Positions 27,113 to 35,406 of a stretch of 64,000 bases of DNA are shown here, piece after piece. Origin of the DNA: Streptomyces tanashiensis (GTDB lineage: Bacteria; Actinomycetota; Actinomycetes; Streptomycetales; Streptomycetaceae); contig NZ_BMRZ01000008.1 of the NCBI RefSeq assembly GCF_014648895.1, positions 186,001-250,000 on the forward strand. Direction: 5' to 3'. Both the position numbers and the translations under genes were made by a program. The notes beneath the pieces were generated by a model. It did no database searches and was not told the origin of the DNA. It was given only the letters and a program-made list of their open reading frames with translations. The first letter of the stretch is position 1; each line of letters starts with the position of its first letter.

Positions 27113-29043
27113 CCCGCCTTCCTCTCCGGCGATCGCTCGCCTCCCGCCTCCGCGCCCGAGCCGACCAGCTCGGGGGTGTGCTCCCGTGGCACGCCGGCCC
27201 GGGTCACCGGGCGCAGCGCGTGCGCCGCGATCGCGTCCGCGTCGTGGACGAAGTCGCTCCACAGACCCGGCCTGCTGCTGCCCACCTGCATGAACCACCT
27301 GGTGTGCTCGGTGGGGATGCCGAGGACGTACATGCCCTCGTCGACGCCTCCGTCACGGTCCACGGGATGGAACGGGCTGCGGGTCACGGCGACGCCGCCG
27401 GTGTCGTAGCCCGTGTCGCCGCCGCGGTTGACATAGCTCGTCCACATGCCCGACTCGCGCAGCCGCCTGGTGAGCGGGCTGAGGTCGCCGCGCAGGTCGG
27501 GGCTGGGGATCCGCGCGTCGACGAGCGTCGTGACCGGGACGGCGGAACCCGGGACCTGCGGTGACGAGACCACGTAGGTGCCCGCCTCGGGGTCGCCGTC
27601 GAAGCGGGTCCCCGGCCCGACGATGCGCAGCAGTCCGCGGTCCAGCAGGGCGAGCACCTGCCGGAGGCGCTCCTCCGGCGGTCCGGCCGCGAGGAACGAG
27701 GCCCTGGGCACGTACCGGCCGAGGAAGTCCTCCTTCTGCGAACGCCCGGTCAGCCCGGCGAAGTCGACGAGCTCGCGGATGACCCATCGGGTGTCGCGCA
27801 TGACGTCCAGAGCGGCCTTGAGCGGAGAGTCGACATTGCCCTCGACGGCGTGCGCGAGGTCCCGCTCGACCTCCTCGCGCAGCGCGCGCTCGAAGTCCTC
27901 CGGCCCTGCGAACGTCCGGTGCGCGAAGGGCCGTGCGAGCGCGCCGATGTCGATCGGCGGCACGCCCCGCAGTCCCAGCCCCGCCGCGATGTCCGCGACG
28001 GCCGGCACACCCTGCTCGGACGCGCTCCGCACCCGGGTCCCGAACCGCTCCGCGCCCTCGTCGCCGAAGGCACGCCGCAGGGCCGTGCCGTAGTACACGA
28101 GCTCGATCTCGGCGGTCAGCCACGGGAGGACCTGGCTCTGGAAGTCGAGCGGGCCGTACGGGTGGTGGGACCGGATCCGTCCGGGCGTGAACAGCACCGG
28201 GCGGTAGGAGTACCGGGGAGGTTTCTGGTTGCGGCCCCGGGCCGGCAGCGGCATCCCGCTGCGGGAACCGGCCACGATCACCGGCTCGTCGCCGCTCGGG
28301 TGGTAGACGAGCCCGCCGTCCTCGCCCGGTGCGAAGCGGCCGCCCCGGCCGATGGTGAGGGCCGCCATCACGTCGTAGAAGGACAGACCGAGTCCGATCA
28401 CGCCGACGCCGGAGCCCGGCGCGATCTCGTGCAGGGGCATGTCGGCCGCCGACTCGCCCTGGATGTAGCGGAGTTCCGGGTGTTGCCGGGCGAGGTCGGC
28501 GAGCTCGCCCTCCCGGCCGGTGAGCCGGTGCCTGGAGTGTCCGGTGGCGAGGACGACCCGGTCGACGTCCAGCCGTTCGCCGCCCGACAGGACGACCCGG
28601 TACCGGCCGTCGAGCCGTACGACCTCCTCGACGCGCTCCTCGATGCTCCGCAGCTGTACGCCGGGCGGCAGGGAGTCCTCCACCGCGGCGAGCACGGACC
28701 GCAGGTAGCGGCCGTACTGCCCGCGCGGCGCGTAGCTGTCCGGGCCGGGGTAGTCCCCGACGGACTCCCACCACTGGCCGAACGAGGGACCGGCCCCGGC
28801 CCGTGCCGGCCCGGCGTCGGGCTCGCCCGAGTACGCGGAGCACTGCCCCGCCACGGTGTTCATCAGGAACCAGTCGGGCTGGTCGGTCCGGTAGACCTGG
28901 CCGGCCCCCGGCTCCACCGCGTCGATCAGGAACAGGTGCACGTCCCGGGAGGCCGGCTGCTCCCCGAGGCGGGCGGCGAGCCGTTCGAGCACCATCATCC
29001 CTCTGGGCCCGCTGCCGATCACAGCGATGCGTGTCGCACTCAT
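27109..29043 (-). CDS. FAD/NAD(P)-binding protein (NAD_binding_9 family)
   Basis: A 644-residue protein with an N-terminal FAD motif RIAVIGSGPRGMMVLERLAA and a second nucleotide motif GSGVGVIGLGLSFYDVMAAL near residue 215. The family is widespread in actinobacteria but lacks a defined reaction; it resembles flavin N-hydroxylases and oxidases in layout. It overlaps both flanking genes by 4 bp, so it belongs to the locus. It could carry out an oxidation, or the oxidative decarboxylation normally done by LeuB, which is missing; neither is shown. Confidence 0.87.
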
Positions 29044-29906
29044 GCGGCCGCCCTCTCCCCCTCGACCTCGCGGTCGACGATGTACGGATAACTCCCGAGC
29101 AGGCTCAGCGAATCGACGCCCTGACGCATCGCGTCGACCGCCTCCGCCAGACCCGGGTAAGCGATGTGCTGGTCGACCTCGACCAGGAAGTGGTAGCGCC
29201 CCCGCGCGGTCTGCCGGGGCCAGGACTGGATCCAGGCGATGGACACCTGTCTCCGGCTCAACTCGCCGAGGACACCGGTGAGCACACCCGGTGCGGAACG
29301 GTCGGAGGTGATCAGCAGGGCGGTGCGGTCCCGGCCCGTGGGCGGCTCGTCTGGGCCGCTGCGGCGCAGCGACACGAAACGCGTCATGGCGTCGTGGCGT
29401 GCGCCGATGTCGTGGGCCAGCACCCTCAGCCCGTACCGCGCGGCGGCCTCCGGGGCCGCGATCGCCGCATCGGTGGCGGGCCCTCCTCCGGCCAGGGCCG
29501 CGGCGGCGGCCGCGGTCGAGTCGGCGACGACCGCGTCCGCGTGCGGCAGGTGCCGCGCCACCCACTGCCGGCACTGGCCGAGCGCGTGCGGATGGCTCAC
29601 CACCCGCCGTACGTCGGCCAGTCGTGCGCCCTCGGCCGCCATCAGCGCGAAGGTGACCCCGATGGTCACCTGGGCGTCGATCCTGAGCCGGCCGGCGTGC
29701 GCGACGAGCTCCCCCAGCGTGGGCGGGACCACGCCGCTGACGGAGTTCTCCAGCGGAATCACCGCCCGGGCGAACCCGCCCGACCGCAGGGCCTCCACCG
29801 CCGCCGGGACGGTGGGGAAGGGAACGGTCTGCCGGGCGGAGGGCGCGAGCCGCCGGACCGCGGACTCGGTGAAGGTGCCCTCCGGGCCCAGATACGCGTA
29901 CCTCAT
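29040..29906 (-). CDS. pheA: Prephenate dehydratase with altered ACT-domain motif
   Basis: A 288-residue enzyme that converts prephenate to phenylpyruvate. The catalytic domain starts MRYAYLGPEGTFTESAV and contains the essential TRF (GARHDAMTRFVSL). The C-terminal ACT domain begins ALLITSDRSAPGVLTGVL. The phenylalanine-binding motif IESRP of this domain reads IQSWP, with Glu to Gln and Arg to Trp. That would weaken feedback inhibition by phenylalanine. It overlaps both neighbouring genes by 4 bp and would supply phenylpyruvate to the synthase encoded just upstream. Confidence 0.93.
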   Translation of the reverse strand: MRYAYLGPEGTFTESAVRRLAPSARQTVPFPTVPAAVEALRSGGFARAVIPLENSVSGVVPPTLGELVAHAGRLRIDAQVTIGVTFALMAAEGARLADVRRVVSHPHALGQCRQWVARHLPHADAVVADSTAAAAAALAGGGPATDAAIAAPEAAARYGLRVLAHDIGARHDAMTRFVSLRRSGPDEPPTGRDRTALLITSDRSAPGVLTGVLGELSRRQVSIAWIQSWPRQTARGRYHFLVEVDQHIAYPGLAEAVDAMRQGVDSLSLLGSYPYIVDREVEGERAAA

Positions 29907-31141
29907 CGCGCGGCTGCCACCGCCAGGCGCGTGCCGAGCTCCTCGGCGAGCCGCTCCCGCACGACCGAGAGGTCCTCGCAGTCGCCCTGCTCCCGCTCGG
30001 CGATGTGGACACGGTAGAGCTCGTCGAGCTCGGCCTCGTCGACGTCCACGTCGAGCTGCTCGATGAGGTGGCGCAGCACGGTCCGCCCGGAGTGCCGGCC
30101 GATGAGCAGGGAGCGTTCGCGGCCGAACCGCGCGGGCTCGACGTACTCGTAGGTGCTCGGGTCGCTGAGCATGCCCTGCTGGTGGATGCCGGCCGCGGTG
30201 CCGAAGACGTACTTGCCGAAGAGGGGCTTGTTGCGGGGCTCCTCCAGGCGGATGATCTCGCGCAGCCGGTTGTACGCCGCGTACATGGCCTCCAGGCGGA
30301 CGCCCGTGGTCATGCCGAGCAGTTCGGTCTTGTACGCGAGGACCGCGGCGACCTCCTCCAGCGAGGTGTTGCCGGCCCGCTCGCCGATGCCGCCGAGGGC
30401 GACCTGGATCTCGTCCGCGCCGGCGGCGAGTCCGGCCAGCGTGTTGGCGGTGGCGAGGCCGAAGTCGTTGTGGCAGTGGGTGGATACCTTGACGGGCGCG
30501 GGCGCCCACCGCCGGATCTTCCCGATGAGGGTGCCGAACTCCTCGGGGGTGTGGCAGCCCGTGGTGTCGGCCAGGATGATGCAGGTCGCGCCCGCGTCCA
30601 CGGCCGCCTCGGTCAGCGCCCGCAGCAGGTCGTCCTCGCCGCGGCTGGCGTCCTCGATGCCCACGGCGATGTCGGTGACGCCCAGGGAGACGGCGAACTC
30701 GACCGTGTCCACGACCTCCCGCACCGCCGCGTGCCGGGTGATGCCGCGCTTGTGCGTCAGGTGGATCTGGCTGCCGGTGGCCACCATCTGCACCTGGTGG
30801 TTCTCGGTGCCGCCGGCCTCGACGGCGATCTCGACGTCCCGGCGCGTGGTGCGGGAGAACGTGGCGAACTTCGCTCCCGACACATGCCGGGCGATCAGCC
30901 GGGTCGCCTCGAAGTCGCTGGGCGAGGAGGCGGGAAAGCCCGCCTCCACGGTGTCCACGCCCAGACCCGCGATCAGCTGGGCGAGTTCGAGCTTCTGCTC
31001 GGGGTTCATCGCGTTGCCCGGCGCCTGTTCGCCGTCGCGGAGCGTGGTGTCGAAGACGGATATGCGACGGGGTGCTGCGTTCTCGTTCACTTCTCCCCCA
31101 AGGGCCTGGGATGCACTCGGACTCCTCAGCCGAACACTCAC
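29903..31141 (-). CDS. 2-isopropylmalate/homocitrate synthase-like enzyme (possible benzylmalate synthase)
   Basis: A 412-residue member of the DRE-TIM metallolyase family. The catalytic start is SVFDTTLRDGEQAPGNAM, followed by DTVEAGFPASSPSDFEATR and the metal-binding STHCHNDFGLATANTLAG. The long C-terminal regulatory domain of LeuA is absent, as in homocitrate synthases and HphA. The family joins acetyl-CoA to a 2-oxo acid. Co-transcription with prephenate dehydratase points to phenylpyruvate as acceptor, giving 2-benzylmalate. The GTG at 31141 has AAGGA 4 bp upstream; GTG 31090 is a second option. Confidence 0.85.
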   Translation of the reverse strand: MSVRLRSPSASQALGGEVNENAAPRRISVFDTTLRDGEQAPGNAMNPEQKLELAQLIAGLGVDTVEAGFPASSPSDFEATRLIARHVSGAKFATFSRTTRRDVEIAVEAGGTENHQVQMVATGSQIHLTHKRGITRHAAVREVVDTVEFAVSLGVTDIAVGIEDASRGEDDLLRALTEAAVDAGATCIILADTTGCHTPEEFGTLIGKIRRWAPAPVKVSTHCHNDFGLATANTLAGLAAGADEIQVALGGIGERAGNTSLEEVAAVLAYKTELLGMTTGVRLEAMYAAYNRLREIIRLEEPRNKPLFGKYVFGTAAGIHQQGMLSDPSTYEYVEPARFGRERSLLIGRHSGRTVLRHLIEQLDVDVDEAELDELYRVHIAEREQGDCEDLSVVRERLAEELGTRLAVAAAR

Positions 31142-31215
31142 CGATCCTTGGGAACCGGCGGCCGCGCGTCATCCGCTGATGGAGGAGCACCCGGCGCCGC
31201 ACCGCACACTCGGCA

Positions 31216-31335
31216 TCACTCCCGCGCCTTTGGTGGAGCGGGGGTCCACCAAAGGCCGTAGCGCCGCGCCGCGTTGCGCGCGTCCGCGACCGCCTCCGCG
31301 ACCGAGTAGATGATCTTCGAGCGACCCTCTAACAT
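31216..31335 (-). CDS. Possible 39-residue leader peptide with TTA and Trp-Trp codons
   Basis: A short frame from ATG 31335 with GAGG 6 bp upstream to TGA at 31216, 74 bp before the synthase start. The second codon is TTA, a rare bldA-dependent codon. The end reads RRYGLWWTPAPPKARE, and the two TGG codons fall in the 5' arm of a strong hairpin. The ending recalls the tryptophan-rich trp leader peptides of Streptomyces. It may be a regulatory leader, a small protein, or chance. Confidence 0.4.
   Translation of the reverse strand: MLEGRSKIIYSVAEAVADARNAARRYGLWWTPAPPKARE
31226..31256 (-). promoter_or_regulatory. Hairpin in the leader of the synthase operon
   Basis: A 12-bp perfect stem (31226-31237 with 31245-31256) and a 7-nt loop inside the end of the short leader frame. 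No T-run follows on the minus strand, so it is more like an attenuator or translational switch than a plain terminator. Confidence 0.5.
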
Positions 31336-31416
31336 GAACACCTCATCCGGTCCGCCCGCACAGCTGTCGCCGCCCGCACGGCTGTGTCCGGGGGCCGGCA
31401 GGAACAGGGGGAGTTC

Positions 31417-31719
31417 ATGGAGATCGGTCTGGCGGACACCATCAAGGCCCTGCGCGGTGAGCTGTCGAGGGCCATGGCGGACGGCGAGGGCCGGCCGGTC
31501 CGGCTCCGTGTGCAGTCCGTGAAGCTGGACGTGCAGGTCGCCGTGACGGCGTCGGCGGAGGCCGGCGGCGGGGTCAAGTTCTGGGTCCTGACCGCCGACG
31601 GGAAGGCGACCGAGGCCACGTCCACCACGCACACGGTCTCGTTGGAGCTGACGGCGGAGACGGCCGACGGCGGCTCGGTGCTCACGGATTCGGCGCGTGG
31701 GGCCCGGCTGGAGGACTGA
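31417..31719 (+). CDS. Trypsin-co-occurring (trypco2) domain protein
   Basis: A 100-residue protein, MEIGLADTIKALRGELSRAM, with GGGGAG just upstream. The rest is a small beta-rich domain (RLRVQSVKLDVQVAVTASAE...VKFWVLTADGKAT). This matches the trypco2 family, described from its repeated pairing with trypsin-like proteases in predicted bacterial conflict systems. Here too a trypsin-domain NTPase gene follows 48 bp downstream. The role is probably sensing or regulating the protease; this is not proven. Confidence 0.8.
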   Translation: MEIGLADTIKALRGELSRAMADGEGRPVRLRVQSVKLDVQVAVTASAEAGGGVKFWVLTADGKATEATSTTHTVSLELTAETADGGSVLTDSARGARLED

Positions 31720-31767
31720 CGCCGTGAGTGAGTCGGCCGACTGCCGAGGATTCCGGGCGGGTCCGAG

Positions 31768-34700
31768 ATGACCGACACGCAGCGGGGTCTGGAGCGGGTC
31801 GCCATGGTGGTCCGCCGGGACCCCGACGGCACCCCTCGTTTCGCGGCGACCGCTTTTCTGCTGGCTCCCCGGCTGGCCATCTGCGCCGGTCACGGTTTCA
31901 CCCGGCCCGAAGCGGTCCACGAGGTGCGCCTCCCCGGGCAGTCCGGGCAGCGGGCCGGCGTCGAGAAGGTGCTCCGGCACCGCGACCCTGGGGTGGATCT
32001 CGCCCTGCTGGTCCTCGGCGACGGAGGCGACGCGATCCCGCCGGCCCGGTGGGGTGTCGTACCTCCGGCGGTGGGTTCCCTCCCGTTCGTCGCCGTCGGG
32101 TTCCCCGACTTCGCCTCCCGCGGGGAGGTGCCCACGACACGGCAGATGACCGGTTCGATCCTCCTGGGCTCCTTCCTCGGAAGCCACGAGATGGAGCTGT
32201 CGCTCGCCAGCCCCGCCCCCCGGCAGGCGGGCGGATCCCCCTGGCAGGGGGTGTCGGGGGCCGGTGTCCTCACCCGGGACGGCGTGCTGGTGGGCGTGTG
32301 CACGAGCCATCACGTCCCCGCCGGTGCCGCGAGCCTCACGGCGACCGGCTTCTCCCGGCTGACCGAGGACCCGGAGTTCGAGCGGCTGCTGGGCGCACAC
32401 GGGGTGGAGCGGGTCCCGTCGGGCTCGATCATGCCCCCGACCGAGGGCTACGACCTCCGCCGCCGCGTACGCACCCACGCCGAGGTGGTGCGGGATCTGC
32501 GCGGACGACGCAACTACCTGGACCAGGAGCGGCTCCCCTTCGTCCACCCGGGGGCGGACCACGACTCCCATCCCGACAGGCTCTTCGCCCGGCTGGGCGC
32601 CGGCCGGCCTCGCGGGGTGCTGCTGGTCGGACCGGCCGGATCGGGCAAGACGAGGACGTGCTTCGAGGTGGCGCAGCGGGCCGACCGCGCCGGCTGGCAC
32701 GTCCTGCACGTCCAGGCCGACAGCTCGGTGGACGTCGACGACGTGGCGGCGTCCGTCCTGACCGGCGGGCGCAGCCGGGTGCTGCTGGTCCTGGACTATC
32801 TGGACGCCTGCCCGCAGCTGGACCTGCAGGCCCTCGACGAGGTGCTGATTCCGGAGACCAGGAGGCGCGGCGTGACCGTGGTCTGCCTGGCGTCGGTGCG
32901 GCCGGGCTCACTGCACACGGTCCATCTCCGCGGCAGCGCGCGCGTACTCGACGACGTCTTCGTACGGGACGACTGGCCCCATCAGTCGGCGATCATCACG
33001 CAGGTCCTGCGGCACGCGGCGCCCGACGCCGTGCGCCATTGGGGGCTGGAGGAACTGTCCCGGCTGTGCGGGCGCCGTCCCGTCACCGCCCTGCTGATCG
33101 CCCGGGCGATCGAGGAGCAGGGGCTGGGGTGGCTCCCCCTCGAAGTGACGGCCTCGGTCCGCCCCGGTGAACTGCTGGCATGGCTCCGGGAAGGAATGCG
33201 GCGGGACGCGCTCGCGACGAGTCTCGACGCTCCGGCCTCCCCGCTGGACGTGGCGACTCCCGACGTCGGACAGCTCGCGTTCGCCGTGGCGGTGGCTTCC
33301 GCCCCGCAGCCCCGGCGCACCGTCGAACAGACCGTCGACTCCCTTCTGGCCGCCGCCGGGGACCAGGGCAGGCGCTACACCGGGCGCCACGTGGTCGACA
33401 CGCTGATCTCCCTGGGATGGCTCGACGAGGCCGACGGACGGTTGGTGGTCGTCCACGACATCGTCACCGACGAACTGCTGCTGCAGTCGCTGATGCCCGC
33501 TCCGGGGTGGAGCGTCCATCAGCCCTCCGCCGGCCCCCTGCTCGCCGCGGTGGCGCGGAATCCCCGCACCTTCGCCGTGTTCACCGGCCATCTCCGGCGT
33601 CTCGCCGCCGACCTGACCTCTCAGGGCCCCGCCCACCGCACCGCCGCCCTGGAGCGGTTCTGCGGTGAATGGCTGGTCGCCCATGCCGACTCGTTGGGGC
33701 GGCTCCTGGAGGGCGCCGGCCAGGACGGGGAGCACGCACTGCTGGCACTGGTGACGAGCGAGCCCTGGCACCGCACCGCGCCTTCGGTGTGGAACGCGCT
33801 CGTGGCACCGTGGCTCGTCCGGGCCGAGGACGGGTTCGTGGCGCAGCCCTTCCTGAGCGCCGCCCTCCGGGGCTCGGACGAGCCCTCGGCCGCCCTGGTC
33901 GAGGCGTCCCTCGGCTGGCTCGCGCGCCGCGGCCGGCAGACCGATGCCGAACATCTCCTCCGCGCCCTGCTGGCCCTCCCGGGCCTCTCGGCGGAGGCCG
34001 AGGAGCTGATCGTCGAGAGCACGCTCCGGTGGGTGCCGTCCCGGCCCGACTGGCGCTACACGCCCACCCTGCTGAAGCGCCTGCTGTCGATGGACCACCC
34101 GCCCGCCCGGCTGGCCCGGGTGATACCCGTGGCTCTGAGGTGGCTGACGCACTTCCGCACCGGCGCGGTCGGCCCCGTGATCCGTACCCTGCTCCAGCGT
34201 GAGGACGTCGACGACTCCGTCCGCGAGGAAGCGGTCAGCCGGGGGTTCGCCTGGTTGCGCTCGGGCGTGAAGGACGGCACGGACGTGGGTCATTCCGTGT
34301 GTGCTCTGCTGGAGTCCGACCGCCTGCCGGAAGCCGCCGGCACCGCGCTGTTCCACCTCACGCTGGAATGGCTGGGGACGTCCCTCGGACACGCGAGCAC
34401 GGGCCGCGTCCTGCGCACGATTCTGGCCGACGAACGCTGTCCGACGGAGCTGAGGCCCCGGGCGGCCGAGCTGGCGCGAGCGTGGCTCGCCCGGGGCTCC
34501 GCCGAGACGGAGAGCTCGAACCGTTCCCAGGTCGTGCGGGCCCTGCTCGTCCACGACGACGCGCAGGACGCGGCCCTCCCCCTGCTGAACCAGCTGGCCA
34601 CACAGCCTGATGCCCCCTCCGTCCCGGCGGTACTGCACCAGCTGCTGCTGCACCGCGAGAACCTCAGCCCGGACCTGGTTCGAGCGACCGTCGAGCATGC

Positions 34701-35349
34701 CTTCGCCTGGCTGAGGAACCATCAGGACCCCGACGTCCTCGGCGCCCTCCTCGGCCCCCTTCTCCGCGTGCCCGAACTGACCGACCACCAACTGCGGACG
34801 GTGCTCGACCACGGGTTCGCCCATCTCCTGGCCCACCCGCACGACCATGCGGTGATGGCCCTGATGCTGAGTCAGCGCCATGGTCTGACCACCGCGCAGG
34901 CCCGGGCGGTCGCCGACGTCGGCCTGCGATGGCTGCCCTCCCACAGTGGCAAGGCGCAGCGGGCCGTACTGGCGGCGTTCCTCACCCGTCCGGAGCTGTC
35001 CGCCGCACAGGAACGCGCCGGCATCGACATCGCCCTGGAGCGCATGACCGCCGACACGTCGGCCAAGTCGCGTTCCATCCTCCGCGGCCTCCTGCGGCAC
35101 CCCGCTCTCGACGCGCACCAGCGCTCCCGCGCCGTGGACTCCGCGCTGCGATGGCTCGACCTGCACCGGAGACTTGCCAAGGCATGCCCGGTCCTCGAAG
35201 ACCTGCTCTCCCTTCCGTCGCTGCCCGCCGGCGAAAGGAAGCTCGTCGTCCGCATGGCCGAGGAGTGGCTGGACCAGCACGCGGACCATCCGTTCGCCGG
35301 CGGACTGCGCGGCGCCATGAGGTCGGGCACCGCCGGGTCCGAGGCCTGA
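31768..35349 (+). CDS. Trypsin-like protease / P-loop NTPase / helical-repeat protein
   Basis: An 1193-residue protein. Residues about 1-200 are a trypsin-like domain with a full triad: His42 (ICAGHGF), Asp77 (GVDLALL) and Ser163 (WQGVSGAGV). A P-loop GPAGSGKT lies near 288-295 and a Walker B LLVLDYLD near 339-346. From about 560 to the end are repeated helical units of 35-40 residues containing phrases such as AFAWLR, RWLP and LERM. This is the plan of STAND-type defence proteins with a protease effector: repeats sense, the NTPase oligomerises, and the protease acts. It has no signal peptide, so it acts in the cytoplasm. Confidence 0.88.
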   Translation: MTDTQRGLERVAMVVRRDPDGTPRFAATAFLLAPRLAICAGHGFTRPEAVHEVRLPGQSGQRAGVEKVLRHRDPGVDLALLVLGDGGDAIPPARWGVVPPAVGSLPFVAVGFPDFASRGEVPTTRQMTGSILLGSFLGSHEMELSLASPAPRQAGGSPWQGVSGAGVLTRDGVLVGVCTSHHVPAGAASLTATGFSRLTEDPEFERLLGAHGVERVPSGSIMPPTEGYDLRRRVRTHAEVVRDLRGRRNYLDQERLPFVHPGADHDSHPDRLFARLGAGRPRGVLLVGPAGSGKTRTCFEVAQRADRAGWHVLHVQADSSVDVDDVAASVLTGGRSRVLLVLDYLDACPQLDLQALDEVLIPETRRRGVTVVCLASVRPGSLHTVHLRGSARVLDDVFVRDDWPHQSAIITQVLRHAAPDAVRHWGLEELSRLCGRRPVTALLIARAIEEQGLGWLPLEVTASVRPGELLAWLREGMRRDALATSLDAPASPLDVATPDVGQLAFAVAVASAPQPRRTVEQTVDSLLAAAGDQGRRYTGRHVVDTLISLGWLDEADGRLVVVHDIVTDELLLQSLMPAPGWSVHQPSAGPLLAAVARNPRTFAVFTGHLRRLAADLTSQGPAHRTAALERFCGEWLVAHADSLGRLLEGAGQDGEHALLALVTSEPWHRTAPSVWNALVAPWLVRAEDGFVAQPFLSAALRGSDEPSAALVEASLGWLARRGRQTDAEHLLRALLALPGLSAEAEELIVESTLRWVPSRPDWRYTPTLLKRLLSMDHPPARLARVIPVALRWLTHFRTGAVGPVIRTLLQREDVDDSVREEAVSRGFAWLRSGVKDGTDVGHSVCALLESDRLPEAAGTALFHLTLEWLGTSLGHASTGRVLRTILADERCPTELRPRAAELARAWLARGSAETESSNRSQVVRALLVHDDAQDAALPLLNQLATQPDAPSVPAVLHQLLLHRENLSPDLVRATVEHAFAWLRNHQDPDVLGALLGPLLRVPELTDHQLRTVLDHGFAHLLAHPHDHAVMALMLSQRHGLTTAQARAVADVGLRWLPSHSGKAQRAVLAAFLTRPELSAAQERAGIDIALERMTADTSAKSRSILRGLLRHPALDAHQRSRAVDSALRWLDLHRRLAKACPVLEDLLSLPSLPAGERKLVVRMAEEWLDQHADHPFAGGLRGAMRSGTAGSEA

Positions 35350-35353
35350 AGGA

Positions 35354-35392
35354 CGTCCGCCCCCGTGCCGGTGACCCGGCCGGGGGCGGACG
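35354..35392. terminator. Bidirectional terminator between converging genes
   Basis: A perfect 12-bp stem (35354-35365 with 35381-35392) with a further GCCGG/CCGGC pairing inside the loop. It fills the 57-bp gap between the protease-NTPase gene and the oxidase gene. Confidence 0.8.
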
Positions 35393-35406
35393 CCGCTGCC
35401 GTCCCG

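Noticed and set aside
31216..32709. A 497-codon minus-strand frame ending at 31216
   Set aside because: Most of it is antisense to the trypco2 and protease genes. Only the last 39 codons, with their own ribosome site, are kept as a possible leader.
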